Source: Bacillota bacterium (GTDB taxonomy: Bacteria > Bacillota > Clostridia > Christensenellales > UMGS416). From it: 64,000 nt of DNA. The stretch spans positions 1 to 64,000 of the forward strand of contig JAEYRH010000009.1 of assembly GCA_023435705.1 (NCBI GenBank). The letters are read 5' to 3'. A program made the translations under genes and the position numbers. The notes beneath the pieces were generated by a model that saw nothing but the letters and a program-made list of their open reading frames with translations, did not search any database and was not told the origin of the DNA. Position 1 is the stretch's first letter, and each line of letters starts with the position of its first letter. This document shows, in pieces, positions 7,979-16,500 of this stretch.

Positions 7979-9208
7979 ATGGCAACATGCAACCTGGAAA
8001 GAATGAGAGACAAGATTGACACGTTCAGCAAATTTGGCGACACCGGCAGCAGCGGCATCACGCGCTTTTCGCTCTCGCCGGAGGCGCTGGCGGCACGCGC
8101 CGAATTTAAGCGAAGGATGGAAGTGCTGGGGGCCACGGTGGTCAGCGATGACATGGCAAATCTTTATGCCACCGTGCCCGGCTCGGAAAACCTGCCGGCC
8201 ATCCTGTCCGGCTCCCACCTGGATTCGGTGCGGCAGGGCGGCAACTATGACGGCGTGCTGGGCGTGCTGGCGGCGATGGAGGCTGTGGAGACGATCGTGA
8301 CCGAGGGCATCGCCCACCGCCACCCGATCACCGTGGTGGTGTGGACAAATGAAGAGGGTGCCCGCTTCGAGCCGGCAATGATGAGCTCCGGCGTGGTCAC
8401 CGGCAAGTTTGACAAGGCTGCGATGCTCAAGTCCGTCGCCAAGGATGACCCGTCCGTCACGTTTGGCGATGCATTGAAAAAGAGCGGCTACGAAGGCCGC
8501 GAGGCCAACCGCCTTTCTTCGGACAAACATCTGGCGTTGGTGGAGCTTCACATCGAGCAAGGCCCGGTGCTGGAAAATGAGGGTGTTGAAATCGGCGTGG
8601 TGGAAGGCGTGTGCGGCATGATCAACTATGAGTTCACCTTCACCGGCCAGGCCGGTCACGCCGGCACCACGCCGATGAAATATCGCCGCGACGCGCTCTA
8701 TGCCGCCGTGAAGACCATACAATATCTACATGATGAGTTTGACGAGCTGGACAGCCGCCTGGTTTATACCACTGGCAAAATCTCCGCCCACCCCAATATC
8801 CACACGATCATCCCCGATGAGGTGAAGTTCACGCTGGATGCCCGGCACCAAAACCCGGAGGTACTGCAACAGGTGTTGAAAATCATCCGCAAGATCCCCG
8901 GTGAGGTGGAGAAGTGCAAAGTGAGCGTTCAGGAAGCCTGGTCACGCAAGACTGTGGCGTTCACACCGGAGTTGGTGGGCTATGTGGAAAAGGCCGCCCG
9001 TGACCTGGGCTATAGCTGCCGCCGGATATACAGCGGCCCCGGCCATGACGCGCAGTATATTGTGGATGTGATCCCCACCACGATGATCTTTGTGCCCAGT
9101 GTCGGCGGCCATAGCCACTGCGAGCTGGAATACACGCCGGCGGAGGCCTGCTGGAAGGGTGCAAATGTGCTGCTGAACACGCTGCTTGCGATCGACAGGC
9201 AGATGTAA
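7979..9208 (+). CDS. M20 N-carbamoyl amino acid hydrolase / beta-ureidopropionase
   Basis: Dinuclear zinc amidase of 409 residues, M20 peptidase family (hydantoinase/carbamoylase type). It would release ammonia and CO2 from N-carbamoyl-beta-alanine, the third step after PreA and HydA. Motifs in order: GSHLDSV (metal His/Asp), NYDGVLG, WTNEEGARFEPAM (catalytic Glu), ELHIEQGPVLE, GHAGTTPM (dimerisation/lid domain) and SGPGHDAQYI near the end. The ATG at 7979 is preferred because GGAGG (7966-7970) lies 8 nt ahead; ATG 7973 and GTG 7943 (overlapping the preA stop) are alternatives. Allantoate amidohydrolases are close relatives; the neighbours argue for pyrimidine use. Confidence 0.93.
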   Translation: MATCNLERMRDKIDTFSKFGDTGSSGITRFSLSPEALAARAEFKRRMEVLGATVVSDDMANLYATVPGSENLPAILSGSHLDSVRQGGNYDGVLGVLAAMEAVETIVTEGIAHRHPITVVVWTNEEGARFEPAMMSSGVVTGKFDKAAMLKSVAKDDPSVTFGDALKKSGYEGREANRLSSDKHLALVELHIEQGPVLENEGVEIGVVEGVCGMINYEFTFTGQAGHAGTTPMKYRRDALYAAVKTIQYLHDEFDELDSRLVYTTGKISAHPNIHTIIPDEVKFTLDARHQNPEVLQQVLKIIRKIPGEVEKCKVSVQEAWSRKTVAFTPELVGYVEKAARDLGYSCRRIYSGPGHDAQYIVDVIPTTMIFVPSVGGHSHCELEYTPAEACWKGANVLLNTLLAIDRQM

Positions 9209-9348
9209 TCCGGGATACTAGTGGCTGGCATCACTACATGCAAGCCTTTCCTGGTGAACGCCTATCAGTCACAGAGTCGGGCATTGATTCTTTCCCTTTT
9301 AAGAAAAGACCAACGAATTTGCGTCGCGTTTAGGGTGGTGGGAAGTAA

Positions 9349-10200
9349 TCATATCAATTCCTGAATTAAGTGTTGAAGGACCCCCGGCGCAGACACACGG
9401 TCTATCAGCACGGTGCCATCCTTCAAAATGGGATTTTTGTCGTGGAATGATTGTTTTTCTTCGGAATATATTACACCGAGAGGAATCCTGTCGCAAAATT
9501 CCTCCGAACGCCGCAATGCTGCTGCTTTGTCTGTGGGGTCATAGCCAGCCTCCAGCTCATAAACGCGGGAGTTGTACCAGGCATAGGTGTTTGTCTTGTT
9601 AAAGCTCACGCAAGGCTGCAGGATGTCCACGAGTGCATAGCCCTCGAACAGTATTGCCTGCTTCATCAGGGCGATGAGCTGTTCCTTTCGGCCGGTGAAC
9701 GCCCTGGCGACGAACCCCGCACCGGCGGCGATGGCGATTTGTAATGGGTTGAACGGTGTGTTGATCGATCCCGATGGCTGGGCGTCGGTCACCAGGCCCT
9801 CGTCGGAGGTCGGCGACGCCTGCCCTTTTGTTAGCCCGTATATCTGGTTATCATGCACAAAATGGGCAATATCCACATTCCTTCGGATATTGTGCAGGAA
9901 GTGGTTCCCGCCCTCGCCGTAAGAATCGCCGTCGCCGGTATCGACGACTACGGTGAGGTTTTTGTTGGCGATCTTGGCACCTACGGCTGCGGGCAGCGCG
10001 CGACCATGCAGGCCGCAGAAGCCGTTGGCGCTGATGTATTGGGGCGTCTTGGCCGCCTGGCCGATGCCGGCCACCATGAGCACGTCGCGGGGATTACGGC
10101 CGAGTTCTTCCAAAGCGGTCTTCAGGCACTCCAGTATCACGTGGTTGCCACAACCTGGGCACCATGCCGTTTCATAGGTGCAAAACATGCTTTCGCTCAT
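9349..10200 (-). CDS. korB: 2-oxoacid:ferredoxin oxidoreductase, beta subunit
   Basis: Thiamine-diphosphate subunit, 283 residues, of an enzyme that oxidatively decarboxylates a 2-oxoacid to the acyl-CoA with ferredoxin as acceptor. The start shows CPGCGNHVILECL; the TPP/Mg site is DTGDGDSYGEGGNHF followed by HFVHDNQIYGLTKGQASPT. Its start codon overlaps the alpha-subunit stop (ATGA at 10197-10200), so the two are made together. The exact substrate (2-oxoglutarate, 2-oxoisovalerate or other) cannot be read from sequence. The convergent neighbour is the pyrimidine hydrolase; 140 bp separate them without an obvious terminator. Confidence 0.93.
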   Translation of the reverse strand: MSESMFCTYETAWCPGCGNHVILECLKTALEELGRNPRDVLMVAGIGQAAKTPQYISANGFCGLHGRALPAAVGAKIANKNLTVVVDTGDGDSYGEGGNHFLHNIRRNVDIAHFVHDNQIYGLTKGQASPTSDEGLVTDAQPSGSINTPFNPLQIAIAAGAGFVARAFTGRKEQLIALMKQAILFEGYALVDILQPCVSFNKTNTYAWYNSRVYELEAGYDPTDKAAALRRSEEFCDRIPLGVIYSEEKQSFHDKNPILKDGTVLIDRVSAPGVLQHLIQELI

Positions 10201-11864
10201 TGATTCATCCCCCTCAGCCTGTCGGCGATTTCTTCGCCGGAGATTTGCCTGCCGTCATACTTCAGGATGGATGCTGCGCACTTGATACCGGTCTTTTCCC
10301 GGACCAGCTCCGCAAGCTGGCCGGTGGCGTTCTGCTCGACGTTGACGATTTGCTTTGCAGCTGCGGCTTTTTCCAGGAGCAGCTTTTGGGGCAGGGGGAA
10401 TATGTCGCCGAACACCAACGCGGCGACACCTACGCCCTGAGATTTATTGAGTAAACCAATCGCCTCTGTGATCGGACCATGGGTGGAGCCCCACCCGATC
10501 AGCAGCGTGTCGAACACCTGCGGGCCGATGAACTCTGGCTCCTGCAGATCCTGTTCCAACTCTTTGAGTTTCCTCATGCGTTTGTCCACCATCTGCGTGC
10601 GCACCTCGGCCGATTCTGTGATCCAGCCGCGCTCATCATGCTCGTCGCTGTCGACTAGCACCAGGTGCCCGGTCTTGCCTGGCAGCAGCCGCGGCGAAAT
10701 ACCGCTTTCGGTGAACCGGTACCGCAGGTATTCTTCATCCCCTGCAGGTTCCTCCGTTTTGGCAGCAGGCTGGATGCGTCTAAGGTCAAATGGCCTGACC
10801 GTCGCCGATGAGTCGCCAAGATATTGGTCACTTAACAGGATTACGGGGATCTGGTATTGCTCCGCCATGCGGAATGCACGGACCGTCTGCCAAAACGCGT
10901 CGGCGTGGTGCCGGAGAGCAATCACCATGCGCGGGAATTCGCCCTGTGCGGCAGAGATTACAAATTTCAGGTCGCTCTGTTCTGTGCGTGTGGGCAGGCC
11001 GGTGGCAGGCCCGGGCCGCTGCACGTCCACAACGACGAGGGGGATCTCTGCCATGCCAGACAAACCCAGTGCCTCTACCATCAATGAGAACCCGCCGCCG
11101 GAGGTGCCCGTCATCGCAACGGCTCCGGCGTAGGACGCACCGATGGCCATGTTGATCGCGGCGATTTCGTCCTCTGCCTGCTCCACCACAATGCCCGCAT
11201 CGGCGGCATTGGCCGCCAGGTATTCCAGGATCGCCGTGGAGGGAGACATCGGATAGGCGGAATAGAACCGGAGCCCGGCGGCGATGGCCCCAAGGGCCAG
11301 CGCCTTGCTGCCGGGGAGGATCATGTCATCGCCAAACGACCCGTCCACGTGCGGATAGCGGCTGCCCACTGCCTCGTAACCTGCGGCGGCGGCCTTCAGG
11401 TTTGCGTCGAGGAATTCCTCCCGGATGGCGCCGCGGAACACATCTTTGACAGCATTCAGATCTTCACTGAACAGCTTCATAACTGCGCCGATCGCCACGC
11501 TGCCGGCAGCCCGTGGATTCCCGGCTGCCTTTGCCATGCCGCTTATGTCAATTTTTATGGCCTTCGGGTCATCCGTAGCCAGCGAGCTGTCGCACAAGAT
11601 GAAGCCATCCGGTGCCAGCCTGCCCCGATGCACGTCAATGGTTTCCTCATTGAGTGCGATAATTCCGTCCAAACTGTCACTGTGGCAGAGTACGGGCTCC
11701 GCGCCGAACCGGATTTGTGTGAAGTTATGGCCTCCGCGGATGCGGGACATGAAGTCGCGGGATGTAAATACGCTGTACCCCGCCTTTTTGAGGAGTTTCT
11801 CCAGCATTGCCACCGTCGTATCGATCCCCTGGCCGGCTGCGCCGCCGATCAACAGATTGTACAT
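10197..11864 (-). CDS. korA: 2-oxoacid:ferredoxin oxidoreductase, fused gamma-alpha subunit
   Basis: Protein of 555 residues with the gamma domain first (NLLIGGAAGQGIDTTVAM, SRIRGGHNF; about 1-185) and the pyrimidine-binding alpha domain after it (FYSAYPMSPSTAILEYLA, AEDEIAAINMAIGASYAG, TSGGGFSLM, TGLPTRTEQSDLKF). This gamma-alpha fusion is the usual KorA form in anaerobic bacteria. Start 11864 is chosen because AAGGAAAGGA precedes it and homology starts with MYNLLIGG; an in-frame codon at 11960 has neither. No delta ferredoxin subunit is encoded next to it. Reduced ferredoxin made here might feed PreA, which lacks a flavin partner; that is speculation. Confidence 0.94.
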   Translation of the reverse strand: MYNLLIGGAAGQGIDTTVAMLEKLLKKAGYSVFTSRDFMSRIRGGHNFTQIRFGAEPVLCHSDSLDGIIALNEETIDVHRGRLAPDGFILCDSSLATDDPKAIKIDISGMAKAAGNPRAAGSVAIGAVMKLFSEDLNAVKDVFRGAIREEFLDANLKAAAAGYEAVGSRYPHVDGSFGDDMILPGSKALALGAIAAGLRFYSAYPMSPSTAILEYLAANAADAGIVVEQAEDEIAAINMAIGASYAGAVAMTGTSGGGFSLMVEALGLSGMAEIPLVVVDVQRPGPATGLPTRTEQSDLKFVISAAQGEFPRMVIALRHHADAFWQTVRAFRMAEQYQIPVILLSDQYLGDSSATVRPFDLRRIQPAAKTEEPAGDEEYLRYRFTESGISPRLLPGKTGHLVLVDSDEHDERGWITESAEVRTQMVDKRMRKLKELEQDLQEPEFIGPQVFDTLLIGWGSTHGPITEAIGLLNKSQGVGVAALVFGDIFPLPQKLLLEKAAAAKQIVNVEQNATGQLAELVREKTGIKCAASILKYDGRQISGEEIADRLRGMNQ

Positions 11865-12237
11865 CGTTGTTCCTTTCCTTATCGCTGTCAATAAATCTTT
11901 GTTTCCATTGTTGAAAATAATCTTATATATTGTTGTAGAACAGTATAATAGAAATCTCATTGATAATATATAGTTCTTGAATCACTTCACAACGCAGGGA
12001 GAACAAAAGCAATGGATCAGTTTCCATGTGTAAGAGGCTGTGAGCAGTGTTTGAAGAAGCTTTGCACCCGGTGGATCCCCATGTTTGGCTTGCTACTGCA
12101 CTTGCCCCTCAGCCGCAAGCTCGGAATCAAGGAGGCCCACGGCGTTATACACTCCATCAATAACTGGACCATGCTCATCAGGAACCTCAGCATGCTTGAA
12201 GCCGGCGCAATATAAGGCAGTTGCCGGAGATGGCCTG
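11865..12237. other. 373-bp AT-rich gap between korA and its upstream regulator
   Basis: Upstream region of korAB. A plus-strand TATAAT lies in AGTATAATAG near 11940 and the minus strand carries TATACT nearby, but I find no good -35 partner on either strand. A 67-codon plus-strand opening (12012-12215) and an antisense opening of similar size have no recognisable product. I see no RNA element. Confidence 0.5.
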
Positions 12238-13221
12238 TCAACGATCTTTCAAAGTGGGTAATTCACTGTTTATGATGTTTCTTTCCTCAGAGAATTCAAG
12301 CATCTGCTTTCTTACCTTAAAGTCTTTTGTTTCCGTAATGTCATAATTGACCCCGATCACATAGAACGATCCGTCATTTTGATTTTTTACCACCAAGCCC
12401 TTTGAATAGATCCAGGCAATCTTTCCGCCGGGGAGCACCCTGCGATACTCACACTCATAATGCTGCTCACCTTTTGCGAGCGCCATCAACTTATAGTAAA
12501 CCAGGTCTTTGTCGCTCGGATGGACATTCACCAGGCTGTCCTTGATCGATCCCATATGCCAGTAAGCCGGAATCTGCGGCGAAACATAAATCGGGCTCAA
12601 TTTGTCTTCCACAATATCCCATCTCCAAAACGCGATTCCAGCCGCGTCAATCGCCAGGTGCAGCAATTGCTCCGACGTCCACAGCATTTCCTCGGCAAGC
12701 CGTTTCCCTGTCACGTCACGGAAAAAGACATCAAGGCCGCCAGTTTCAGCAGGATAGACGTTCACTTCCACATATGTTTTCAGATACGGGGAGTAAGTCT
12801 CAAAGGACGCCGGCTTGTGGTCAGCCATGGCAGATTGCAGAAGCTGGCTACCCTTGATCTTGGCATAACCGGGAAACACCTGCCAGAGATTCCGGCCCAG
12901 CAGCTCTTCTTTTTTCATCCCCCATAGCTTTTCCGTCACATGGTTCACATACAAAAATCCCCAATTGCAGTCAACGGCATAAAACGCATCTGACATGGAT
13001 TCCAGGATGCGGGCCGACTGTTGATAATAATCCTGATATTCCGGCTCCGAATCTGAATAGCTGTCCAAGCTGTCAATATATCCAAGTTCCAATGCCTTGT
13101 TCAGAATGGTATCTCTCACCTTTGGAGACACAGGAATATTCCGAAACACCTTGGACACCGTGGTGCGGGATATCTTCAATGCTTCGGCTATTTCCTGCTG
13201 AGTAACTTTTAGGTTAGCCAT
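12238..13221 (-). CDS. LacI-type HTH regulator with two PAS domains
   Basis: Predicted DNA-binding sensor of 327 residues. Residues 1-50 are a LacI-family helix-turn-helix and hinge start (VTQQEIAEALKISRTTVSKV, then VSPKVRDTILNKALELGY). Instead of the periplasmic-binding-protein sugar domain there is a PAS domain at about 70-185 (ILESMSDAFYAVDCNWGFLY, LGRNLWQVFPG, VFFRDVTGKR) and a second PAS/PAC at about 190-310 (GIAFWRWDI, EYRRVLPGGKIAWIYSKG, GVNYDITETKD). ATG 13221 is chosen because it starts at the HTH and GAGG lies 5 nt ahead; codons at 13266 and 13296 would add a tail without homology. It lies upstream of korAB on the same strand, so control of that operon is likely but unproven. Confidence 0.88.
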   Translation of the reverse strand: MANLKVTQQEIAEALKISRTTVSKVFRNIPVSPKVRDTILNKALELGYIDSLDSYSDSEPEYQDYYQQSARILESMSDAFYAVDCNWGFLYVNHVTEKLWGMKKEELLGRNLWQVFPGYAKIKGSQLLQSAMADHKPASFETYSPYLKTYVEVNVYPAETGGLDVFFRDVTGKRLAEEMLWTSEQLLHLAIDAAGIAFWRWDIVEDKLSPIYVSPQIPAYWHMGSIKDSLVNVHPSDKDLVYYKLMALAKGEQHYECEYRRVLPGGKIAWIYSKGLVVKNQNDGSFYVIGVNYDITETKDFKVRKQMLEFSEERNIINSELPTLKDR

Positions 13222-13330
13222 TTCCGCCTCACAAACGTTTTCATATAGTTCATATTTTAATGACATCATTCGAATTTCGCAAGCCCTCACTGACAAAATG
13301 TAAATATGTGCGCAGTAAAGTGAATAAGTG

Positions 13331-13359
13331 TAGACAAATGCGCATCATCGTGCTATATT
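13331..13359 (+). promoter_or_regulatory. Sigma-A promoter with extended -10
   Basis: TAGACA (13331-13336), a 17-nt spacer ending in TGC, then TATATT (13354-13359). It would start a transcript with an unusually long leader (about 200 nt) in front of the 1717-residue surface protein. A nine-codon opening with a weak ribosome site (13429-13458) and a TTACCA/TGGTAA stem (around 13472-13487) lie in the leader. Confidence 0.5.
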
Positions 13360-13569
13360 GTGAACAAAAATTGCCAAGGTTTGTAAATTAACTATCAATG
13401 AGTATTGGAAAGAGGTGTGCAAACGATATGATGAAATCTTTGCAAAACTTGACTTGAATCACATTACTTGATTTACCAGCTTGGTAAGATACACCCAGAA
13501 TTGTCAAATGAGCCAAGCTCCATTCAGGAAAACCAACGTTTACATAAAATCTGAAAGGAAGCGCATGAG

Positions 13570-16500
13570 ATGAAGATCAGCCAATCGAAATTCAGCAGTA
13601 AGGCGATATCATTCCTTGTTGCATTCATCCTGATTCTCGGCTCCTTGCCGGCCAGTGCCGTGGCGGCAACATTGCCATACAATGCCGCAGTGGTGACCAA
13701 TACAATCCCCTCAACAATGGTCGCCGGCACCACCTATCGCGTCAGCGTCACATTTCGCAACACAGGCTCCGCCACCTGGACCAATGCCGGTGGTTACCGC
13801 CTGAAAGCTGTGGGCGGAAGCGATCCGTTCACAACAACGACAAGCTATGCACTGGCCTCCACGGATGCCATCAAGTACTACAAAACAAAGGCCTTTACCA
13901 TTTCGATGAAGGCTCCGGCCACGGCCGGCACCTATACCACCGACTGGCGCATGTACAGGGGCACAACTGCCTTCGGGGCAACCTTCAAAAAGAGCGTGAA
14001 GGTAATCCCGCTGGTGCTCACCAGCATCGCCATTACGAAACCGGCCAGCAAGACCAGCTACTACATCGGTGAAAAGCTGGATCTGACCGGCCTGGTGGTC
14101 ACCGGCACCTACAACAACGGCACCAAAAAAACACTGCCCATCACCACTGCCAACGTGACGGGGTTTAACAGCACCAAGCCCGTGACCGGCCAGCTGCTGA
14201 AGATCACCTACGGCGGAAAAACTGCCTACTATAGGGTCAATATCCTGAACGTGGTGTTGAAAAGCATCGCCATCACCAAACCTGCCACGAAGCTCAACTA
14301 CTATATAGGAGAGCCGCTGAATCTGACCGGCCTGGTGGTAACCGGCACCTACAGCAACGGTGTGAAGAGAGCACTGCCCATCACCACTGCCAACGTGACG
14401 GGGTTCAACAGTTCAAAGCCTGTCACCGGCCAGGTGCTCACGATCACCTATGGCGGTAAAACCACCACCTATAAGGTCAACATCCTGCCGATCCTGGTGA
14501 CGGGCATCTTGGTCACCGGTGGGGATACTGTCGTGAACGGCAACACGCTGCAGCTGGGCGCCACGGTCACGCCTGCCAACGCGACGAATAAAACCATCGC
14601 ATGGGCCGTCGGGACGCTGGACGGCGGTGCGGCCACGATTGATTCTACTGGCCTGCTCACGGCGTCTGCTGCCGGCACGGTAACCGTCACGGCAACCAAC
14701 GTCGCCTCCGGGGTGCAGGGCACCAAGGTTGTAACGATTCTGCCCGTGGACCCGGCGCTGCTGGCTGTCGCTACGGCTGCCGTGGAAAACCTGGAAGCAG
14801 CGGCTACGCTGGACCTGACACTGGAAGCAAACCTTTTGACCGCAGAAGCAGCGGTCGTTACGGCCAACACGGAGACTGCCAAACTGCCGCCTGTGGCCGA
14901 ACGGACGGCTTTGGAAGACAGGATCGCTGCCGCTGCAGCAATCGTGACTGCGGCCCGGGCAACGTTTGACGCCATTCTGGCCGCCGCCGAGACGGCAGTG
15001 GCCGCATATGAATCGGCACCTGTCAGCACATTGGCAGAGATCGCCGCCGCCGAGGCACTGAAGGCCCCTGCCGAGACGGCTGTGTCGGCGGTGACGGATG
15101 CCACTGCAAAGGCTGGCTTTACGGCGAGAATCAGCAACCGGGCTGCGGCCATTGCGGTGGCCAAGGCCGTGATCCAATCGGAGCAGGCAAACCAGGCTGC
15201 GGCTGAGACGGCCATTGCGGCGCTGGAAGCCGCGCCGCTCACCAACATCGCCCAGTGCAACACCGCCTGGGGCTTGAAAACAACTGCAGACACCAAGACG
15301 TCCCTCGTGCTGGACACTGCGGCAAAAAATGGGTTCCTGCAGAGGATCGTTGCCAAAACGCAGGCCATCGCCATCGCGGAGTTGAACCTGCAGACCTATT
15401 TTGGCAGCATGGAGGCCGCGCTGGAAAAATACAACCCGGTGCTGGGCCTGGATTTCACACAATACTACTCATTGGCCAACAGGGCTCCTGTGCAAACGGC
15501 GCTTCTGACGCCGGTCTTTGTCACCGTGGCAGACATCAAGGCCGCATTTGACGCCGCTGTCGCCGCAGAGGCTGCGGCGGAGGCTTCACCCATCGCGGCC
15601 TTCAAAAACGCAACAACCGCCGCGGAAATGGCCACCGCCATCACCACGCACGCAACCGCGCTGTCACTGGGCCTGACGGAATATAACGCGCTTACAGCGG
15701 GCAACAAGGCCTTTGTGCAGAACGCCATGCTGTTTAAGAATTACCAAACCGGTGAAGATGTGAAACTGGCGTTCCTCATCGCCGTGATCAACTACACCAA
15801 CAACGCAGGCGTCAGCACGCTGCTATCCAACAACGCAGTGATCCTCGGCCTGTCTTCGGGGTACTCCACCTTGTCGACCAAATCGTCTGTGGAGGCAGCG
15901 GTGATCGCTTTCAAGCCCATCGCCGACAAGCAGGAGATCATTGTGGCGGCGTTGAGCGGCACCGTCAATGAATGGCATGTGGACCAGCTGGTGACGCTCA
16001 ACAAAGGCTTGCTGGGCCTGGATCTGACCGACTACAGTAAGTTTGAGTTCCGCAACAAAATGAAGGTGCAGACCGCCATGATCGCTGCGACGATCACCTC
16101 GGCCGCCGACGTGCAGGCTGCATTCAACACCTCTGTGGCCGCACAAAAGGCCGTTGAGACAGCCGGCCTGCAGGCATTCCTGGACGCCACCGACACCGCC
16201 GCCATCGGCACGGCCATCACAACCTACTTCGCCGCCGCTGATCTGGGCGACTATACGGGCCTCATGAACAAGACACCGGTGCAATATGAGCTTCTGATCA
16301 GGACCTCCTTTTCGTCACTGGTTGAGGTCAAGACGGTGCTGGACGCCGCCGCGGCCACCGAAAAGGCGCTGGAGGCCACGGCGATGGCCGCTATTAACAA
16401 TGCCGCCACGCCGGACGCCATGCACGCAGCCATCCTCGCCAACGCGGTGACACTGGGGCTGGTTCTCACTGACTACAACACCTTCCCCGCCGCCGACCAG

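Noticed and set aside
12012..12215. 67-residue plus-strand opening
   Set aside because: No recognisable protein; the antisense frame is equally open and the possible ribosome site is poorly spaced. Kept only as a note on the gap.
13429..13458. Nine-codon leader peptide before the giant secreted protein
   Set aside because: A start and a loose AGAGGTG site exist, but the spacing is long and no regulatory codon run or terminator pair is seen.
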